Positions 9,381-19,330 of a stretch of 60,954 bases of DNA are shown one piece after another. Within the stretch, counting starts at the first letter, position 1; each line of letters begins with the position of its first letter. The translations under genes were made by a program, and so were the position numbers. Source of the stretch: Candidatus Nitrosocosmicus sp. (GTDB lineage: Archaea > Thermoproteota > Nitrososphaeria > Nitrososphaerales > Nitrososphaeraceae); assembly GCA_025934495.1 (NCBI GenBank), contig JAICXY010000008.1:1-60954 (forward strand), in the 5' to 3' direction. The notes beneath the pieces are model-generated. The model worked only from the letters and a program-made list of their open reading frames with translations. It did not search any database and was not told the DNA's origin.

Positions 9381-10216
9381 TTATTGATTTTGGATTAGAT
9401 ACATCTTCTTACAGTTATAGTATACCATTAGCTGATAAAGTAATACCGATAAGAGTACAATTGCAGATACAATATGAAATCTATGTATTGGCAACGGGCC
9501 TATCCTAAAAGCGGATTTTATGTGTTCTATTAATGATGGTTCTATCGATAACCTTCTAAGGCTGTAGATTGCCTGACCTAATACCGATTGATAAAAGCAT
9601 ACAATCTCAAGCCTCTTTTTGGAAGTACTTTTGTATCTTTCAACAGGGCAAACCAAATCTATTCCCAATACACTCTTGCTATATTCATACAGTTTCTTAG
9701 CATCATAGCCTGGATCAGCTATCATGTACAATACATATGGTAAAGAGTATGCAGAAGAAGAAGAAGAAGATGTTAAAGTAACATGTATCTTGTTGTCTGG
9801 TACATTTGCAGTAGTTACATCGGTTGTTAGAGGTACCACAAGATCGCCTGTTGTAGATATTAGACGTATTTTATATCTGAAAACCCATCCCTCTTTGGTA
9901 TGACTATAACCCCACCCTCTTGCATCTGTGTCAATACCTGAATTAGGCACTTCTCCTTTCTCTATATGGCTGATTTATGCCATACGACACAACCCTTTGC
10001 TTTCATCAGACTACTATCTTCTGTTGCTGTTATAGAAGTATCAACCACCAAACGCTCTGCAACAACAAACAGATATCCCGTTGTAGATATCCTTTCTTTT
10101 ATATCTGTAGCAAAAATGGTCTTTAGTATTCTATCGAATATACGTCTACTGCTAGGTAATGTTACAAGACCACAAGAGGCTATTGCTAGTTTACGGTTAT
10201 ACTGACAGCAGTCCAT
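9381..10216 (-). pseudogene. IS4-type DDE transposase, frameshifted
   Basis: The N-terminal piece (9962-10216) contains LPSSRRIFDRILKTI, then TTGYLFVVAERLVVDTS and MKAKGCVVWHKSAI. After a one-base frameshift near 9957 the frame continues in 9381-9950 as EKGEVPNSGIDTDARGWGYS. VTTANVPDN, YMIADPGYDAKKLYEYSK and SIEPSLIEHIKSAFRI follow. The order (VDTS, DTDARGW, TANVPDN, ADPGYD, SIEP) is that of an IS4-superfamily transposase with the catalytic Asp in ADPGYD. Doubled residues along the sequence suggest further small insertions. An in-frame GAA run (9750-9770) encodes a serine repeat. Confidence 0.75.
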
Positions 10217-10489
10217 AATAAGAAAAGTATGTAATGTATCCTTGAAATCGATTCTAAACCATATCCTTACGATAAAACATCTTAGAATTACTGTGGGAGA
10301 TATACATATGGTCTACCACGTTTCCTCATTGGTGGTGCAATAGGCCATGGTATACCAACCTATCATATACAGAATGTTAAAAAGGATGGATTCATGTATT
10401 TTATCAAGAGATAATCTTTGAGACAGTGTTTCTCAAAATCATATCTCAAGGATTAGATTTAAGCTATATGACATGTATTGAAAACAGAT

Positions 10490-10725
10490 ATGAATTATGA
10501 CCCAGCTTCAGGTTATCTATAACCGAAGAAGAATATCTATTGAACCGTCATTGATAGAGCATATCAAATCCGTATTGAGGATAGATCCATTGCCAGCATG
10601 AGGATTTCATACAGAATATGCAATTGTACTGTTATCTGTTTTGCTCTATCAGATATGGTATGCTATAACTGTAAAACGGAAAATACAACTCCAAAATCAA
10701 TAAAATATATGCTTGGTATATCGTG
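10490..10725 (+). pseudogene. IS4-type transposase remnant, inverted copy
   Basis: The plus strand reads RRRISIEPSLIEHIKSVLRI, DPLPA, AIVLLSVLLYQ and LQNQ, matching the C-terminal end of the minus-strand copy at 9381-9600. Only about 75 codons are recognizable, with at least one stop. Together the two copies form a large imperfect inverted pair. Confidence 0.65.
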
Positions 10726-11657
10726 ATGTGAATATTCTAGAAGGACGAAGATCTCAAATTATAACCCCTTGAGCATCTACATGCCGTATATCGCGCCATA
10801 ATCGTATTCCTGCTCAGACTTTGATAACGACCACTTTCTATTGATATCGCAGTTGCACTGATGGATAGTATCGAAAATACTGTCGTGGATGGATATTAAG
10901 AAATACAAGATGCTTTGAAAAGGAAGGAAGGTGGTGGATGTAAAGGAATGTTCCTGAATTTATGGATTAGGACCATCTATCGCAAAATCTTTCGATGAGT
11001 AACTTATATTTAAACTTTTAGAAAAAGATACAGAAGATACAACGCTATACCTATTTTTCCATAATATACTATATGCATGCAAGAATTTAAACACTACAAC
11101 ATATTCAACGTAACGCGAACGTTTCTCACAACAAAATAGATAGTTCTACTGAAAAATATCTCATATTCCTTCTTGGGTCTAGAAGTAAGGCTTGAATTGC
11201 CTTGACTTGCCCTTGAATCGAATTATCCTCTTGATAGATTTCCTGGAAGAAGGGACCTCTGAAATGATTTTGAAAGTTCAATTATCTAGATACTGAACGT
11301 CTATTCATATACATCTTGGATGGATAGAAAAACTCGTCCTTTTTAACATTTTGTACATGATATGTTGTGTAATATTACTATTTACTGTTGCACCATGGAA
11401 ACATATAACCGAGTATATGTCTACCTCTAATAGGAGCGTATAAGACGATTGATTGTAAAGATGGTCTAAAATCGATTCAAACAAACAGGGCAGGGCATAA
11501 CATACTTTCTCCAACTTAAAACAGCATTCTGTCAATATAACAACATACAGGCTAGAATAGCAAGTAGTCGTAACAATACTTGTGTCTAGAAGAAATACTG
11601 ACTGGAATATCATAGATATTGCATAATTACTGGCAAACAGCTTTATGATCAATCGTA
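10726..11657. other. Unrecognized part of the 2.3-kb insert
   Basis: No continuous or recognizable coding sequence. The 115-codon minus-strand frame at 11305-11652 has a composition unlike a real protein (many Cys/Tyr/Ser) and no motif, so I treat it as chance. This is probably decayed element sequence. Confidence 0.35.
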
Positions 11658-12100
11658 AAATACACCTGCTAGTATTTTGTACTTTTTCAATCGACAGATA
11701 TAGTATGCTCTGTGATTATCCTTTTTCTAGAATGATTTTTGTTATACTCTTTTTCTTCTGCAGATAGTTCCAAATTTCTCTGATTTCTAATAGGTATGGA
11801 TGTAGCTGTTCTACAGGAAAATCCTTTTCTACGCCAAGAAAGGTATCCAAGGTCAAATACATTAATAACCTCTTTGGGAGTGATGGGACGACTCTTTTTA
11901 TATATGTGAATATAGTCTGACCTACCATTGGGCTACTATACCATCGTTGCATACCTGATAACAACGGTATTCTGCTGGTAGATTCATTACTCTCTTGATG
12001 AAAGATATCGCTGCCACTTCTTATACCTAGCAAGCGTTCCTTGGTCAAGACAGGAGTTGCGAGATAGATGATTTCAATGGTTTGAGTTATTGATGATAAG
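11658..12100 (-). pseudogene. 5' part of a split DDE_Tnp_4-type transposase
   Basis: Minus-strand codons in shifting frames read RPITPKEVINVFDLGYL, GVEKDFP, RNQRNLELSAEEKEYNKNHS and finally CRLKKYKILAGVF at 11658-11700. These blocks are the catalytic and C-terminal regions of an IS5-group DDE_Tnp_4 transposase (VFDLGYLGVEKDFP carries an Asp of the triad). Several frameshifts separate them. The tail of the protein is found at 9225-9309, on the far side of the insert. Confidence 0.65.
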
Positions 12101-12689
12101 ATGATGATCTGTTATATCTGATATGAGGAAACAACGGTAGTATGATGGTAGATAGTGGTAGTGATCTGCATGATGATAGTCCTAAAATTATCACCGCGGT
12201 CTTAAATCCGGTTACAAAATCTAAGTCATCGGATCAAGATCACGCTATATCCTTGCTGAGGAATAGGAATGAATGTCACGTCTTTACATGAAATGCAACG
12301 TGCGCTAGCATCGAATAAATGAAGTGTAAAGTTTGCTAGCTATCGGTAGAATAGCATCTGCACGGCCGCCAGAGAATACACTTATACAAAGTTACTTGTA
12401 GGCAAGGCGTCCGTTAATCATCATATCGTCAGGTTTGGTTTGGAGCCTTTCTGCGTCTCAGATATATTTCCACATCAAACATACGTGGTCAATCTGGATG
12501 ATGATTGCTTGATTGAGTACTCTCACAAAAGCCAATTTCCGCTGCACCAATTTTAAGTATGGCAGAACAGCTGGCAATACGATGAGATCAAGGATTATGG
12601 GCAACCTTCTGTGATAGGCATTCGTGTGCCGGCACTATGAATTGTTGTTTGATTCGAATAAATAGTACTTTTACATGAAATATTCTCAT
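12101..12689. other. Mixed intergenic stretch, decayed sequence
   Basis: Less AT-rich than the window average. A plus-strand frame of about 45 codons (MVDSGSDLHDDSPKIITAVL..., about 12148-12290) ends in stops and is not recognized. This is probably further decayed mobile DNA; nothing functional could be supported. Confidence 0.35.
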
Positions 12690-12930
12690 CTAATGCCTTC
12701 TATCGTCTATTGTATACCAAATGAACGCATGCCTTGGCATATCTAAACAAAAGAAGAATAAGAAAGGTATTGGGATAATGATTGGTTCTACTCCAACCTT
12801 ATCTTTATGCATTTCTTTTCTATATCTTAGTTGTTGATGACGCCAAAGTCTGACGTATTTCGCCGTTCTAACTAGGGATTGATTGCAGACTTTTACAGAC
12901 CATTTCATATGATTTCTCGAGAGATGTTAT
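12690..12930 (-). pseudogene. IS5-like transposase remnant (N-terminal part)
   Basis: A 72-codon minus-strand frame contains CNQSLVRTAKYVRLW, EMHKDKVGVEP and DMPRHAFIWYT. It parallels the N-terminus of the transposase remnant at 3660 (YNQSLVRRGEILLGFD, EMNKEKVGEP, DTPRHISIYHT). The rest of the gene is absent. It marks the right edge of the transposase graveyard. Confidence 0.5.
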
Positions 12931-13043
12931 CTAAATGTATTTAGGATGTAGAATTGTGTAAAAAAGGAACTTTGAATAGAAAACAATTTAAAATAAAGAT
13001 AGCATTTTAATATATTGTCATATTTCAAAATAAACTCTAATTT

Positions 13044-13334
13044 TTAATTAAAACTACACCCTCTTAGTTTTGAATTTCGATTCACCAAGTGAATTCGATC
13101 GGGCAAGCTAAACGATTTATGGAAATGGATGTCCTTACATCCTCTCTCCTTTTGTAAAAATGTCTCAATTTTACCTGAATACGTAATCAAATTATCAATT
13201 GATTCTGGTTTTATTACTTCGCTTACCTCCAACCCCATTTTTCTATTATAATCTATTTCCCACAATTCGTTTCCATTATCTTTAACAAAAACATATTCTA
13301 AATTAGTATCGTGCTTTCCTTCTTTTAAATTCAA
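13044..13334 (-). CDS. Hypothetical protein, 96 residues
   Basis: An uninterrupted frame with ordinary composition, no membrane segment and no motif I recognize. It contains LEYVFVKDNGNELWEIDYNR and a cysteine pair near the C-terminus. It stands alone in an AT-rich area, followed downstream by transposase debris. It could be a real small gene or a leftover of an element. Confidence 0.4.
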   Translation of the reverse strand: MNLKEGKHDTNLEYVFVKDNGNELWEIDYNRKMGLEVSEVIKPESIDNLITYSGKIETFLQKERGCKDIHFHKSFSLPDRIHLVNRNSKLRGCSFN

Positions 13335-13722
13335 TTCACAAAATAAATAAAAATTGTCATTCTTATATTTTGTCTATGGTAAATTAAATTTTGATTTGAT
13401 ATTGGAATGCCTTTTTTTATTTTTATTTTTTATATTTATTAATTGTGACTTTGCATATAATTTTATATCTGGTACTATTATCGACTGCAAATTGTTATAA
13501 ATATTTAAGATATGTAATTGTACACTCTATTTGATATTAATTGTTCAATATATTTATTTTTAATGAGATGTAGTGGTACCTTTTAAGAAAATTATGGAAA
13601 CTGTTGTTAAATATCATAAAAGTTAATCTGGTAAGAGATCTGATGTTGTATTTATTAGAATATTACCTTTTTGTACAAAATTATTGTTTTATTAAAATAA
13701 ATGATAAAAATTTTAATCTTGG
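13335..13722. other. Intergenic stretch, very AT-rich
   Basis: Over 75 percent A+T by eye, with long T runs. No reading frame or repeat worth reporting. It may contain the promoter of the 96-residue gene, read on the minus strand. Confidence 0.4.
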
Positions 13723-13956
13723 TTATCTGTTATTTTTTTTTATTTGTTCTGATACTTTTTTTATCGATTGAATTTCCTCTAATTTATACAATACCTTGTT
13801 AATATAATCATTTGTGATAAATGATGGTGTATGTATTTTTGATTCTTTGGGGAGTAGCGAATTTATTTTAAAAAATAATTTTATCTTAATGTTGGTGTTT
13901 TCCTCGTATATGCATTTTTTGATCATGTTTTTTATATTTGCAGTATCATAAATCAT
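13723..13956 (-). CDS. Hypothetical small protein, 77 residues
   Basis: An intact frame rich in Lys, Ile and Asn, predicted mostly helical (LYKLEEIQSIKKVSEQIKKN at the end). No motif was recognized. It is divergent from the chorismate mutase gene across 278 AT-rich bases. Its composition matches the local low GC, so chance is possible, but the start and length are reasonable. Confidence 0.4.
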   Translation of the reverse strand: MIYDTANIKNMIKKCIYEENTNIKIKLFFKINSLLPKESKIHTPSFITNDYINKVLYKLEEIQSIKKVSEQIKKNNR

Positions 13957-14234
13957 ATACTATGTTATATAACAAAGTATATATTCGTATTTCACCTAAC
14001 CCTTTTTTAATTATTTGTGGATGTAGTTTTCGTTCTCAATTTAGTATTACTTTAAAATTATACCTATATAAAATTTTTAATTTGTAATTATGAATATTTA
14101 ATATATGATTTTATTAAACAATGTAAGAATAAGATGATGCATAAACACTTTGATTATATTAATAGATGAAATTTATTAGTGTATTTCCTTGAAAATTAAA
14201 ATATTTGGTAATTAGTTATTATTTCTATTGTAAA

Positions 14235-14543
14235 ATGAACGAATCTAATTTTTCTTCACTAGATGAAATTCGAACAAATATTGATAAAATAGATAAAGAA
14301 ATTGTTGTTTTGCTGTCTAAACGTGGCGAATTTGTAAAACAAGCTGCACGGTTTAAAGCAACTGCTGCCAATGTTAAAGATTCTAAAAGATTAGAGCAGA
14401 TTATTGAAAAAGTAACCTCATATGCTAGAGAGATTGGTTTTGATCCATTTACAATAGAAATAATTTATAGGAATATGATAGAAGCTTTTATCCAATTAGA
14501 AATGAAAACATTTACTGATCTAAAAGAATCTAATATTTTATAA
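14235..14543 (+). CDS. Chorismate mutase (AroQ type)
   Basis: Converts chorismate to prephenate, the branch point to phenylalanine and tyrosine. The helical AroQ fold is recognizable in LDEIRTNIDKIDKEIVVLLS, with the active-site Arg of the first helix. KRGEFVKQAARFK and the C-terminal EIIYRNMIEAFIQLE carry further conserved positions. About 102 residues is the usual single-domain length. I chose the ATG at 14235 over the upstream TTG at 14205, since the family begins near MNESNFSSLDEI. The aminotransferase gene 250 bases downstream may act in the same pathway. Confidence 0.88.
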   Translation: MNESNFSSLDEIRTNIDKIDKEIVVLLSKRGEFVKQAARFKATAANVKDSKRLEQIIEKVTSYAREIGFDPFTIEIIYRNMIEAFIQLEMKTFTDLKESNIL

Positions 14544-14796
14544 TTATTTACTAAAACTGGTTTTATTTATTCGGAAAAACCTAAATGATATTTATGTTTA
14601 TTTTCTTGTGGTAGAATTCAAGTAAAACATTTTTTTCTTATGATGATGATTCTGATGATGATGAACTAGGCTATGAAATAAGTGACATTTTATATTTGCA
14701 TATTCTTATTTTGTGATTTTAATATTTAAAAATTAATTATGTATTTGATAAAATACAAATATTATCTGTTTATTATATTTAGTTAGAACTAAATAA

Positions 14797-15990
14797 TTGA
14801 TTAAAATATCTGAGAGGCTTGGCAGAGTAGAATATGCGATAAGGGATATCATTTTACATGCTAGAGAATATGAAAAGACTGGCAAGAAAATAATTTATTT
14901 AAACATTGGTGATCCAGTGGCCTTTGATTTTAAAACTCCATTACATATAAAAAATGCTTTAATTGATGCTCTAATCCATGATAATGATTATTATACTGAT
15001 TCTGAAGGCTGGTCTGAATTACGACAATCTATAGTTGAAAAGGAATGTGGAAAAAAAGGATTAGATCTTACTCCTTCGGATGTTTTAGTAACAAATGGTG
15101 TTTCTGAGGGATTGGATATGGTAATGGGTTCTATAATTGAAGAAAACGATGAAATATTACTACCAGGTCCCTATTATCCTCCATATTCTTCTTATGCTAA
15201 ATTTTATGGAGCCACTATCAACGAGTTTAAAATATTCAATGATGGAACACCTGATATCGATGATATACAGAAAAAGATAACAGGTAAATCGCGGGCAATC
15301 TGTTTGATAAATCCAAGTAATCCTACGGGAGAAGCTTTTGATTTAAAAAGTTTACAATCTATGGTAGATATTGCTTCAGAACATAATCTTTACCTTATCT
15401 GTGATGAAATATATGATGAAATAGTTTTTGATGGTGCTTTTTATGGGATTGGAAAAGTTGCCAAGGATGCTCCTGTGATTCTATTAAACGGTTTCTCTAA
15501 AACTTATTCTATGACTGGCCTGCGGTGTGGATATTTATGTATGAATAATCGTTCTCGACAACTTGATTCTTTAAGGCAAAATATTTTTAAACTAGCTAGA
15601 GTCCGAATTGCTTCAAACTTTCCGGTACAAATAGCTGCAAATGCTGCATTAAATGGTCCTCAAGATCACATTTCTGAGATGGTACAAAAACTACAAAAAA
15701 GAAGGGACCTTGTATTCAAAAGACTCAATGAGCTTGATGGGGTATATTGCAAAAAACCAAAAGGTGCATTTTATGTATTTCCTGAAATCGACCTTCAAAA
15801 TAAATGGAAAAGCGACCTAGAATTTGTAATTGATATGTTAAATTCTACTGGTGTTTTAACTGTTCATGGATCTGGATTTGGAACTAGTGGCTCAAATCAT
15901 TTTAGGATTGTATATTTACCACATGAAAATTTATTGGAAGAAGCGATGGATAAAATCGATCTTTTTCTGAAAAATAAAATTTTAGCCTAG
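14797..15990 (+). CDS. Class I/II PLP aminotransferase (aspartate/aromatic or alanine type)
   Basis: PLP-dependent aminotransferase of 397 residues, full length. Visible features are NIGDP (36-40), the NPSNPTG loop (172-178), D203 in CDEIYDE and the PLP lysine K235 in GFSKTYSMTGLRCGY. A C-terminal Arg in HFRIVYLP would bind the substrate carboxylate. The start codon is TTG. Its place behind chorismate mutase suggests transamination of prephenate or an aromatic keto acid. Alanine or aspartate aminotransferase is equally possible on sequence alone. Confidence 0.88.
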   Translation: MIKISERLGRVEYAIRDIILHAREYEKTGKKIIYLNIGDPVAFDFKTPLHIKNALIDALIHDNDYYTDSEGWSELRQSIVEKECGKKGLDLTPSDVLVTNGVSEGLDMVMGSIIEENDEILLPGPYYPPYSSYAKFYGATINEFKIFNDGTPDIDDIQKKITGKSRAICLINPSNPTGEAFDLKSLQSMVDIASEHNLYLICDEIYDEIVFDGAFYGIGKVAKDAPVILLNGFSKTYSMTGLRCGYLCMNNRSRQLDSLRQNIFKLARVRIASNFPVQIAANAALNGPQDHISEMVQKLQKRRDLVFKRLNELDGVYCKKPKGAFYVFPEIDLQNKWKSDLEFVIDMLNSTGVLTVHGSGFGTSGSNHFRIVYLPHENLLEEAMDKIDLFLKNKILA

Positions 15991-16003
15991 GTGTACCTTT
16001 AGA

Positions 16004-16273
16004 TTAAATATCGTCAGGGTGATTTTTTCTTTTTACTTTTCCAAAATAAATAAGAACAATACCTATGACTATCATCACTATTACAAATTTTTCATTTGTT
16101 ATTGCTGAATTAGTGAAATTATCAATAAAAAATTCCATTCCAAGTTCTGTAGTTATAACTATTAGATTTCTGAAAAAAATGATAAGTGCCATCACAATGA
16201 ATAGAATTCCGAGTGGAAACATCCACTCCTTTCGTCTATTTCTTATTTTTCTGTCTATTTTATCAAAATCCAT
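16004..16273 (-). CDS. Small membrane protein, two transmembrane segments
   Basis: Eighty-nine residues: a charged N-terminus (DKIDRKIRNRRKEW), a membrane helix at about 18-38, a loop, a second helix at about 62-80 and a basic tail. No known motif. It lies 33 bases downstream of the F420:NADP reductase gene on the same strand, so the two are probably cotranscribed. Confidence 0.65.
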   Translation of the reverse strand: MDFDKIDRKIRNRRKEWMFPLGILFIVMALIIFFRNLIVITTELGMEFFIDNFTNSAITNEKFVIVMIVIGIVLIYFGKVKRKNHPDDI

Positions 16274-16306
16274 TAGGAGATTATTTTTTTGTAATTATTA
16301 AGCATG

Positions 16307-16981
16307 TTATACCAGTTTTATCCCTGGATGTTTAAGCTTATTATGTTTTGAAGCATTAAGTATCATGGGTGTCATTACTTCTGCCTGATATGATAGGGAT
16401 AAAGCGCCAAGGAAAATAGGTCTTAGTCCCTCGATTTCATTTACAAGGCTAGTGACTAAAGATAAGGATTCTTTATTATCTGTACAAACAAAAGTGTCTG
16501 CATCTAAGGATATTTTTAGATTCTTTAATTTTACTTCTGAAATAGTATGAAATGCTGATACAATCTTAGAACAGTTTGGAAGATTTTCTGCAACTACCAT
16601 TGCAGCGGATTTTTTTCTATCTTCAATCGGTATATAATAAAATCCTTTTTCATTTCTTCCCATCGGTACTATTGGTGAAATTACTGTGCAATTATCGCTA
16701 ATGACATTTGAAATGTCTTTACACGTGCTGGTTATATTTTCATAAGGAATTGAGAGAATCAACACATCACTCTCTTTGGATATTGATATATTATCATCTC
16801 CTGAAATAGTTCCCCTGATTTTTTCTGCAAAAATGTTTTTGATATTATTAAAGTTCTCTTTAGCGGATGCTTCTGCCTTTTGTTTATCCCTTGATCCTAT
16901 CAAGATATCGTGATTAAAACACCATCTTTGGGCAAATCCTTCTCCCATACCGCCGGTTCCACCAATAATTCCAATTTTCAT
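16307..16981 (-). CDS. npdG: F420-dependent NADP reductase
   Basis: Transfers hydride between reduced coenzyme F420 and NADP+, linking the F420 pool to biosynthesis. The N-terminal dinucleotide motif is MKIGIIGGTGGMGEGFAQRW, with LIGSRD as the usual NADP-phosphate-binding segment. The conserved stretches SIPYEN, VISPIVPMGR and the C-terminal APLSLS-like GALSLSYQAE fit NpdG. At 224 residues it is full length. It is divergent from the histidine phosphatase gene. Confidence 0.9.
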   Translation of the reverse strand: MKIGIIGGTGGMGEGFAQRWCFNHDILIGSRDKQKAEASAKENFNNIKNIFAEKIRGTISGDDNISISKESDVLILSIPYENITSTCKDISNVISDNCTVISPIVPMGRNEKGFYYIPIEDRKKSAAMVVAENLPNCSKIVSAFHTISEVKLKNLKISLDADTFVCTDNKESLSLVTSLVNEIEGLRPIFLGALSLSYQAEVMTPMILNASKHNKLKHPGIKLV

Positions 16982-17095
16982 ATTAACTGTGTCATTAATG
17001 CGTAGGTTTTAAATATATTTAAACGACAAACATCCAGTCATCAATTATTCGATCGTTTAATATTAATATAATTTTTAATATATTTTTGTAAATCT

Positions 17096-17725
17096 ATGTC
17101 GCTTATTATATTTATGAGACATGGTCAAGCCTACAATAATGTTAAAAAACTTTTAGTGGGTAGAAACCTTGAATCTCATTTAACTGATTTAGGAAGAGAG
17201 CAAGTCAAAAATACAAGTCAAATCCTGACGACCATTGATATCCATAAAATTTATTCCAGCCCTGTAATTAGAACTGTCGAAACTGCAGAAATTGTTTCTC
17301 GTAATATAGGTGTTCCTTTTGAAGAGGATGAAAGGTTGTTTGAAATAGAATTAGGGAAACTAGTAGGTATGTATTATGAAGATTTGATTAGTAAACATGG
17401 TAATCTTTTTGTAAAATTTTATTGTGATAATGATGATGAAAATTCTTTGTTAGAATTTGAAGTTGAATCATTTGGAGCCGTGAAAAAAAGAATATCTGAA
17501 TTATTACAAGAAGTAGTAAAAAAACATAAAAATGAAAATGTTCTTCTTGTTTCTCATCTCGATCCTATCAAAGCTGCCATTTCGCTTATAATGAATATAA
17601 AACCATCTTCGGTATACGATATTCAAATACCAAATGCATCTTTGAGCATTTTTAAGAATTATGATAATATAATTTCATTAGGTTGTATTAATATGATGGA
17701 TATTGGTAGGTTTTTATCTGATTAA
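17096..17725 (+). CDS. Histidine phosphatase family protein
   Basis: Phosphoglycerate-mutase-like phosphatase. The catalytic histidine H9 is in FMRHGQAYNN, SSPVIRTVETAEI holds the phosphate-binding Arg, E105 or nearby acts as acid, and the second histidine is in VLLVSHLDPIKAAI. At 209 residues it is normal for a general histidine phosphatase. The substrate is unknown; candidates include sugar phosphates or cofactor phosphate esters. Start is ATG. Confidence 0.85.
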   Translation: MSLIIFMRHGQAYNNVKKLLVGRNLESHLTDLGREQVKNTSQILTTIDIHKIYSSPVIRTVETAEIVSRNIGVPFEEDERLFEIELGKLVGMYYEDLISKHGNLFVKFYCDNDDENSLLEFEVESFGAVKKRISELLQEVVKKHKNENVLLVSHLDPIKAAISLIMNIKPSSVYDIQIPNASLSIFKNYDNIISLGCINMMDIGRFLSD

Positions 17726-17819
17726 CAAAATGCTTATAATTTGAAAATATCGATCTTCTTTTACTGATCATTGGCTAACAAAAACCTTAAATTAGATATG
17801 AATATATTAACCCCAGAGA

Positions 17820-18131
17820 GTGAAAATACAGTATATGGCTTTTTCCAATCATAAGATATTGATGATTTTTATTTTTGTTTCAATGGCTGCAATTGGTATT
17901 CAAAGCGTTATTCAAATAGTATATGCTCAGGATACCGGAATATCTGTTATTAGAAGAGTGGAAATTTGGGCTTTATTTTATAGATTAATGATTGCTGCTT
18001 TTATGGTGGGTGCAGCTGTTCATGGAGTTTGGATGTACGTCGCCTGGAGATTTAGAGAATCTAATAAAAGGTTTAATGTATCTGATCATACTACTTCTAA
18101 TCCCACTACCAAAAGTGGAGGTAATAGGTAA
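17820..18131 (+). CDS. Terminal oxidase small membrane subunit (first helix of subunit II, split)
   Basis: A signal-like hydrophobic helix (about 15-33) is followed by VYAQDTG. A second helix (FYRLMIAAFMVGAAVHGVWM, about 53-72) is followed by a charged tail. The stop codon overlaps the ATG of the CuA subunit by one base (TAATG). That subunit carries only one N-terminal helix instead of the usual two. This gene therefore probably supplies the missing first helix of CoxB as a separate protein. Start GTG at 17820; ATG at 17835 is possible. Confidence 0.72.
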   Translation: MKIQYMAFSNHKILMIFIFVSMAAIGIQSVIQIVYAQDTGISVIRRVEIWALFYRLMIAAFMVGAAVHGVWMYVAWRFRESNKRFNVSDHTTSNPTTKSGGNR

Positions 18132-19105
18132 TGGGTCATAGTACGTCTGAATGGGCCTTTGTACTTGTGGTAATTGCCTTGTTGATATGGGTCGGTGCAG
18201 AATCATGGCGTGTTGAACATACATTGGAGTTTGCTCCTCCGAATTCAGAAACTGTGCGAGTTATAGGGCAACAGTGGTTTTGGTCTTTTCAACATGCAGA
18301 TGGTACACAGGAAGTAAATGAGTTACATTTGAAGGCAAATGTGCCATATCGATTTGAAATAGTGTCTAATGATGTTATCCATGATTTTGCTGTTCCAGAT
18401 TTTGCAATTCTTATGGATGCAGTACCGGGAAGAGTCAATTCGCTTTGGAATGTATTTGATAAACCTGGTGAATATCTTATAGAATGTAGAGAGTACTGTG
18501 GTCAGGGACATCAACAAATGAGGGCAAAGTTATTCATAGAACCTAATAACAATGCCACTGCTGCGACGGGTGCAGGCGGTAGTAGTGCCGCAAGTACTAC
18601 TGGTACACAGCCATCTTCTGCTATATCCCAGGGTACAGGATTGATTTCCGTAGTTAAACCGGGATCTAATGCCACAGTTACCCAAGGTACAGGATTAGAG
18701 AGGGTAGTTAAACCTCCAACTATAACACAAAACGCATCATCTGGGTCGTCAAATACAACTAGCGCTGCTTCAACTAAGACCTCTGCTCCAGCTCCTAGTG
18801 GCCCTTCGGTTGCACTATCAATACCCTCTGGTGCATCGACTCAAGGAAATCCCTCCTATGATCCAGCAACACTATCTATTAAAAAGGGAGATATAGTTAC
18901 AGTAACAAATAATGATAATGCTCCGCATACAGTAACAAGCGGTTCCAGTGCTACAGATCCCAAAAATGGTAAATTATTTGATTCAGGCCTTATAATGCCT
19001 GGAAAATCTGTCAAAGTAAATACTGCAAGTCTGGCCCCTGGGACCTATCCTTTCCATTGTACTGTACATACATTTATGAGTGGAACACTTACCGTTAAAG
19101 CCTAA
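18131..19105 (+). CDS. coxB: Cytochrome c oxidase subunit II with a C-terminal plastocyanin-like domain
   Basis: One membrane helix (8-23) precedes a CuA domain with all ligands: H84 (VIHDF), C119, E121, C123, H127 and M130 (CREYCGQGHQQM). This site accepts electrons for the oxidase. A Ser/Thr-rich linker (140-225) contains a twofold repeat built on QGTGL..VVKP. A second cupredoxin domain (226-324) has type-1 copper ligands H266, C310, H313 and M316. Its closest match in the window is the separate cupredoxin at 20896. The tail may bind copper and relay electrons to CuA, replacing cytochrome c. The fusion is intact. Confidence 0.93.
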   Translation: MGHSTSEWAFVLVVIALLIWVGAESWRVEHTLEFAPPNSETVRVIGQQWFWSFQHADGTQEVNELHLKANVPYRFEIVSNDVIHDFAVPDFAILMDAVPGRVNSLWNVFDKPGEYLIECREYCGQGHQQMRAKLFIEPNNNATAATGAGGSSAASTTGTQPSSAISQGTGLISVVKPGSNATVTQGTGLERVVKPPTITQNASSGSSNTTSAASTKTSAPAPSGPSVALSIPSGASTQGNPSYDPATLSIKKGDIVTVTNNDNAPHTVTSGSSATDPKNGKLFDSGLIMPGKSVKVNTASLAPGTYPFHCTVHTFMSGTLTVKA

Positions 19106-19130
19106 TTTTTTTTCTTTTCTTTTCTTTTTA
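19103..19130 (+). terminator. Poly-T terminator after coxB
   Basis: The tract taattttttttcttttctttt directly follows the coxB stop. Runs of U are sufficient for archaeal termination. The next gene has its own 200-base upstream region, so coxB and coxA may be separate transcripts. Confidence 0.5.
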
Positions 19131-19330
19131 ATTCTAATACTATTTTTTTAATTATTAGTTTTTATACAAATTAATGATGTGCATCTCTATAGATTTTTAC
19201 AGAAAAGAATATTTTCATTTTAAAAATTTTCAATGTTTTAAAAATTTGTTATTTTCATATTAAAAAAAACCAAATACTTTTATAGACTTTACGGGAAAAT
19301 AGGGATTATAGGGGTTGTTATACTAAAAAA

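Larger units (their letters stand above)
9310..11657. mobile_element. 2.3-kb insert splitting a transposase gene
   Basis: Block lying between the two halves of the DDE_Tnp_4-type gene. The sequence AAATACA occurs immediately left (9303-9309) and right (11658-11664) of it, consistent with a 7-bp target-site duplication. The outer ends share a weak inverted match around TCATAA (TCATAATTCG inside the left end; the reverse complement of the right end has TCATAAAGC). Inside are two remnants of one IS4-type transposase in opposite orientation (9381-10216 minus, 10490-10725 plus), so it may be a former composite element. Base composition is less AT-rich than the neighbours. Confidence 0.45.

Noticed and set aside
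9750-9770. GAA/TCT trinucleotide run as a functional repeat.
   Set aside because: It lies in a dead transposase and most likely arose by slippage in non-functional sequence.
11305-11652. 115-codon minus-strand frame.
   Set aside because: Implausible composition and no motif; lies in decayed mobile DNA.
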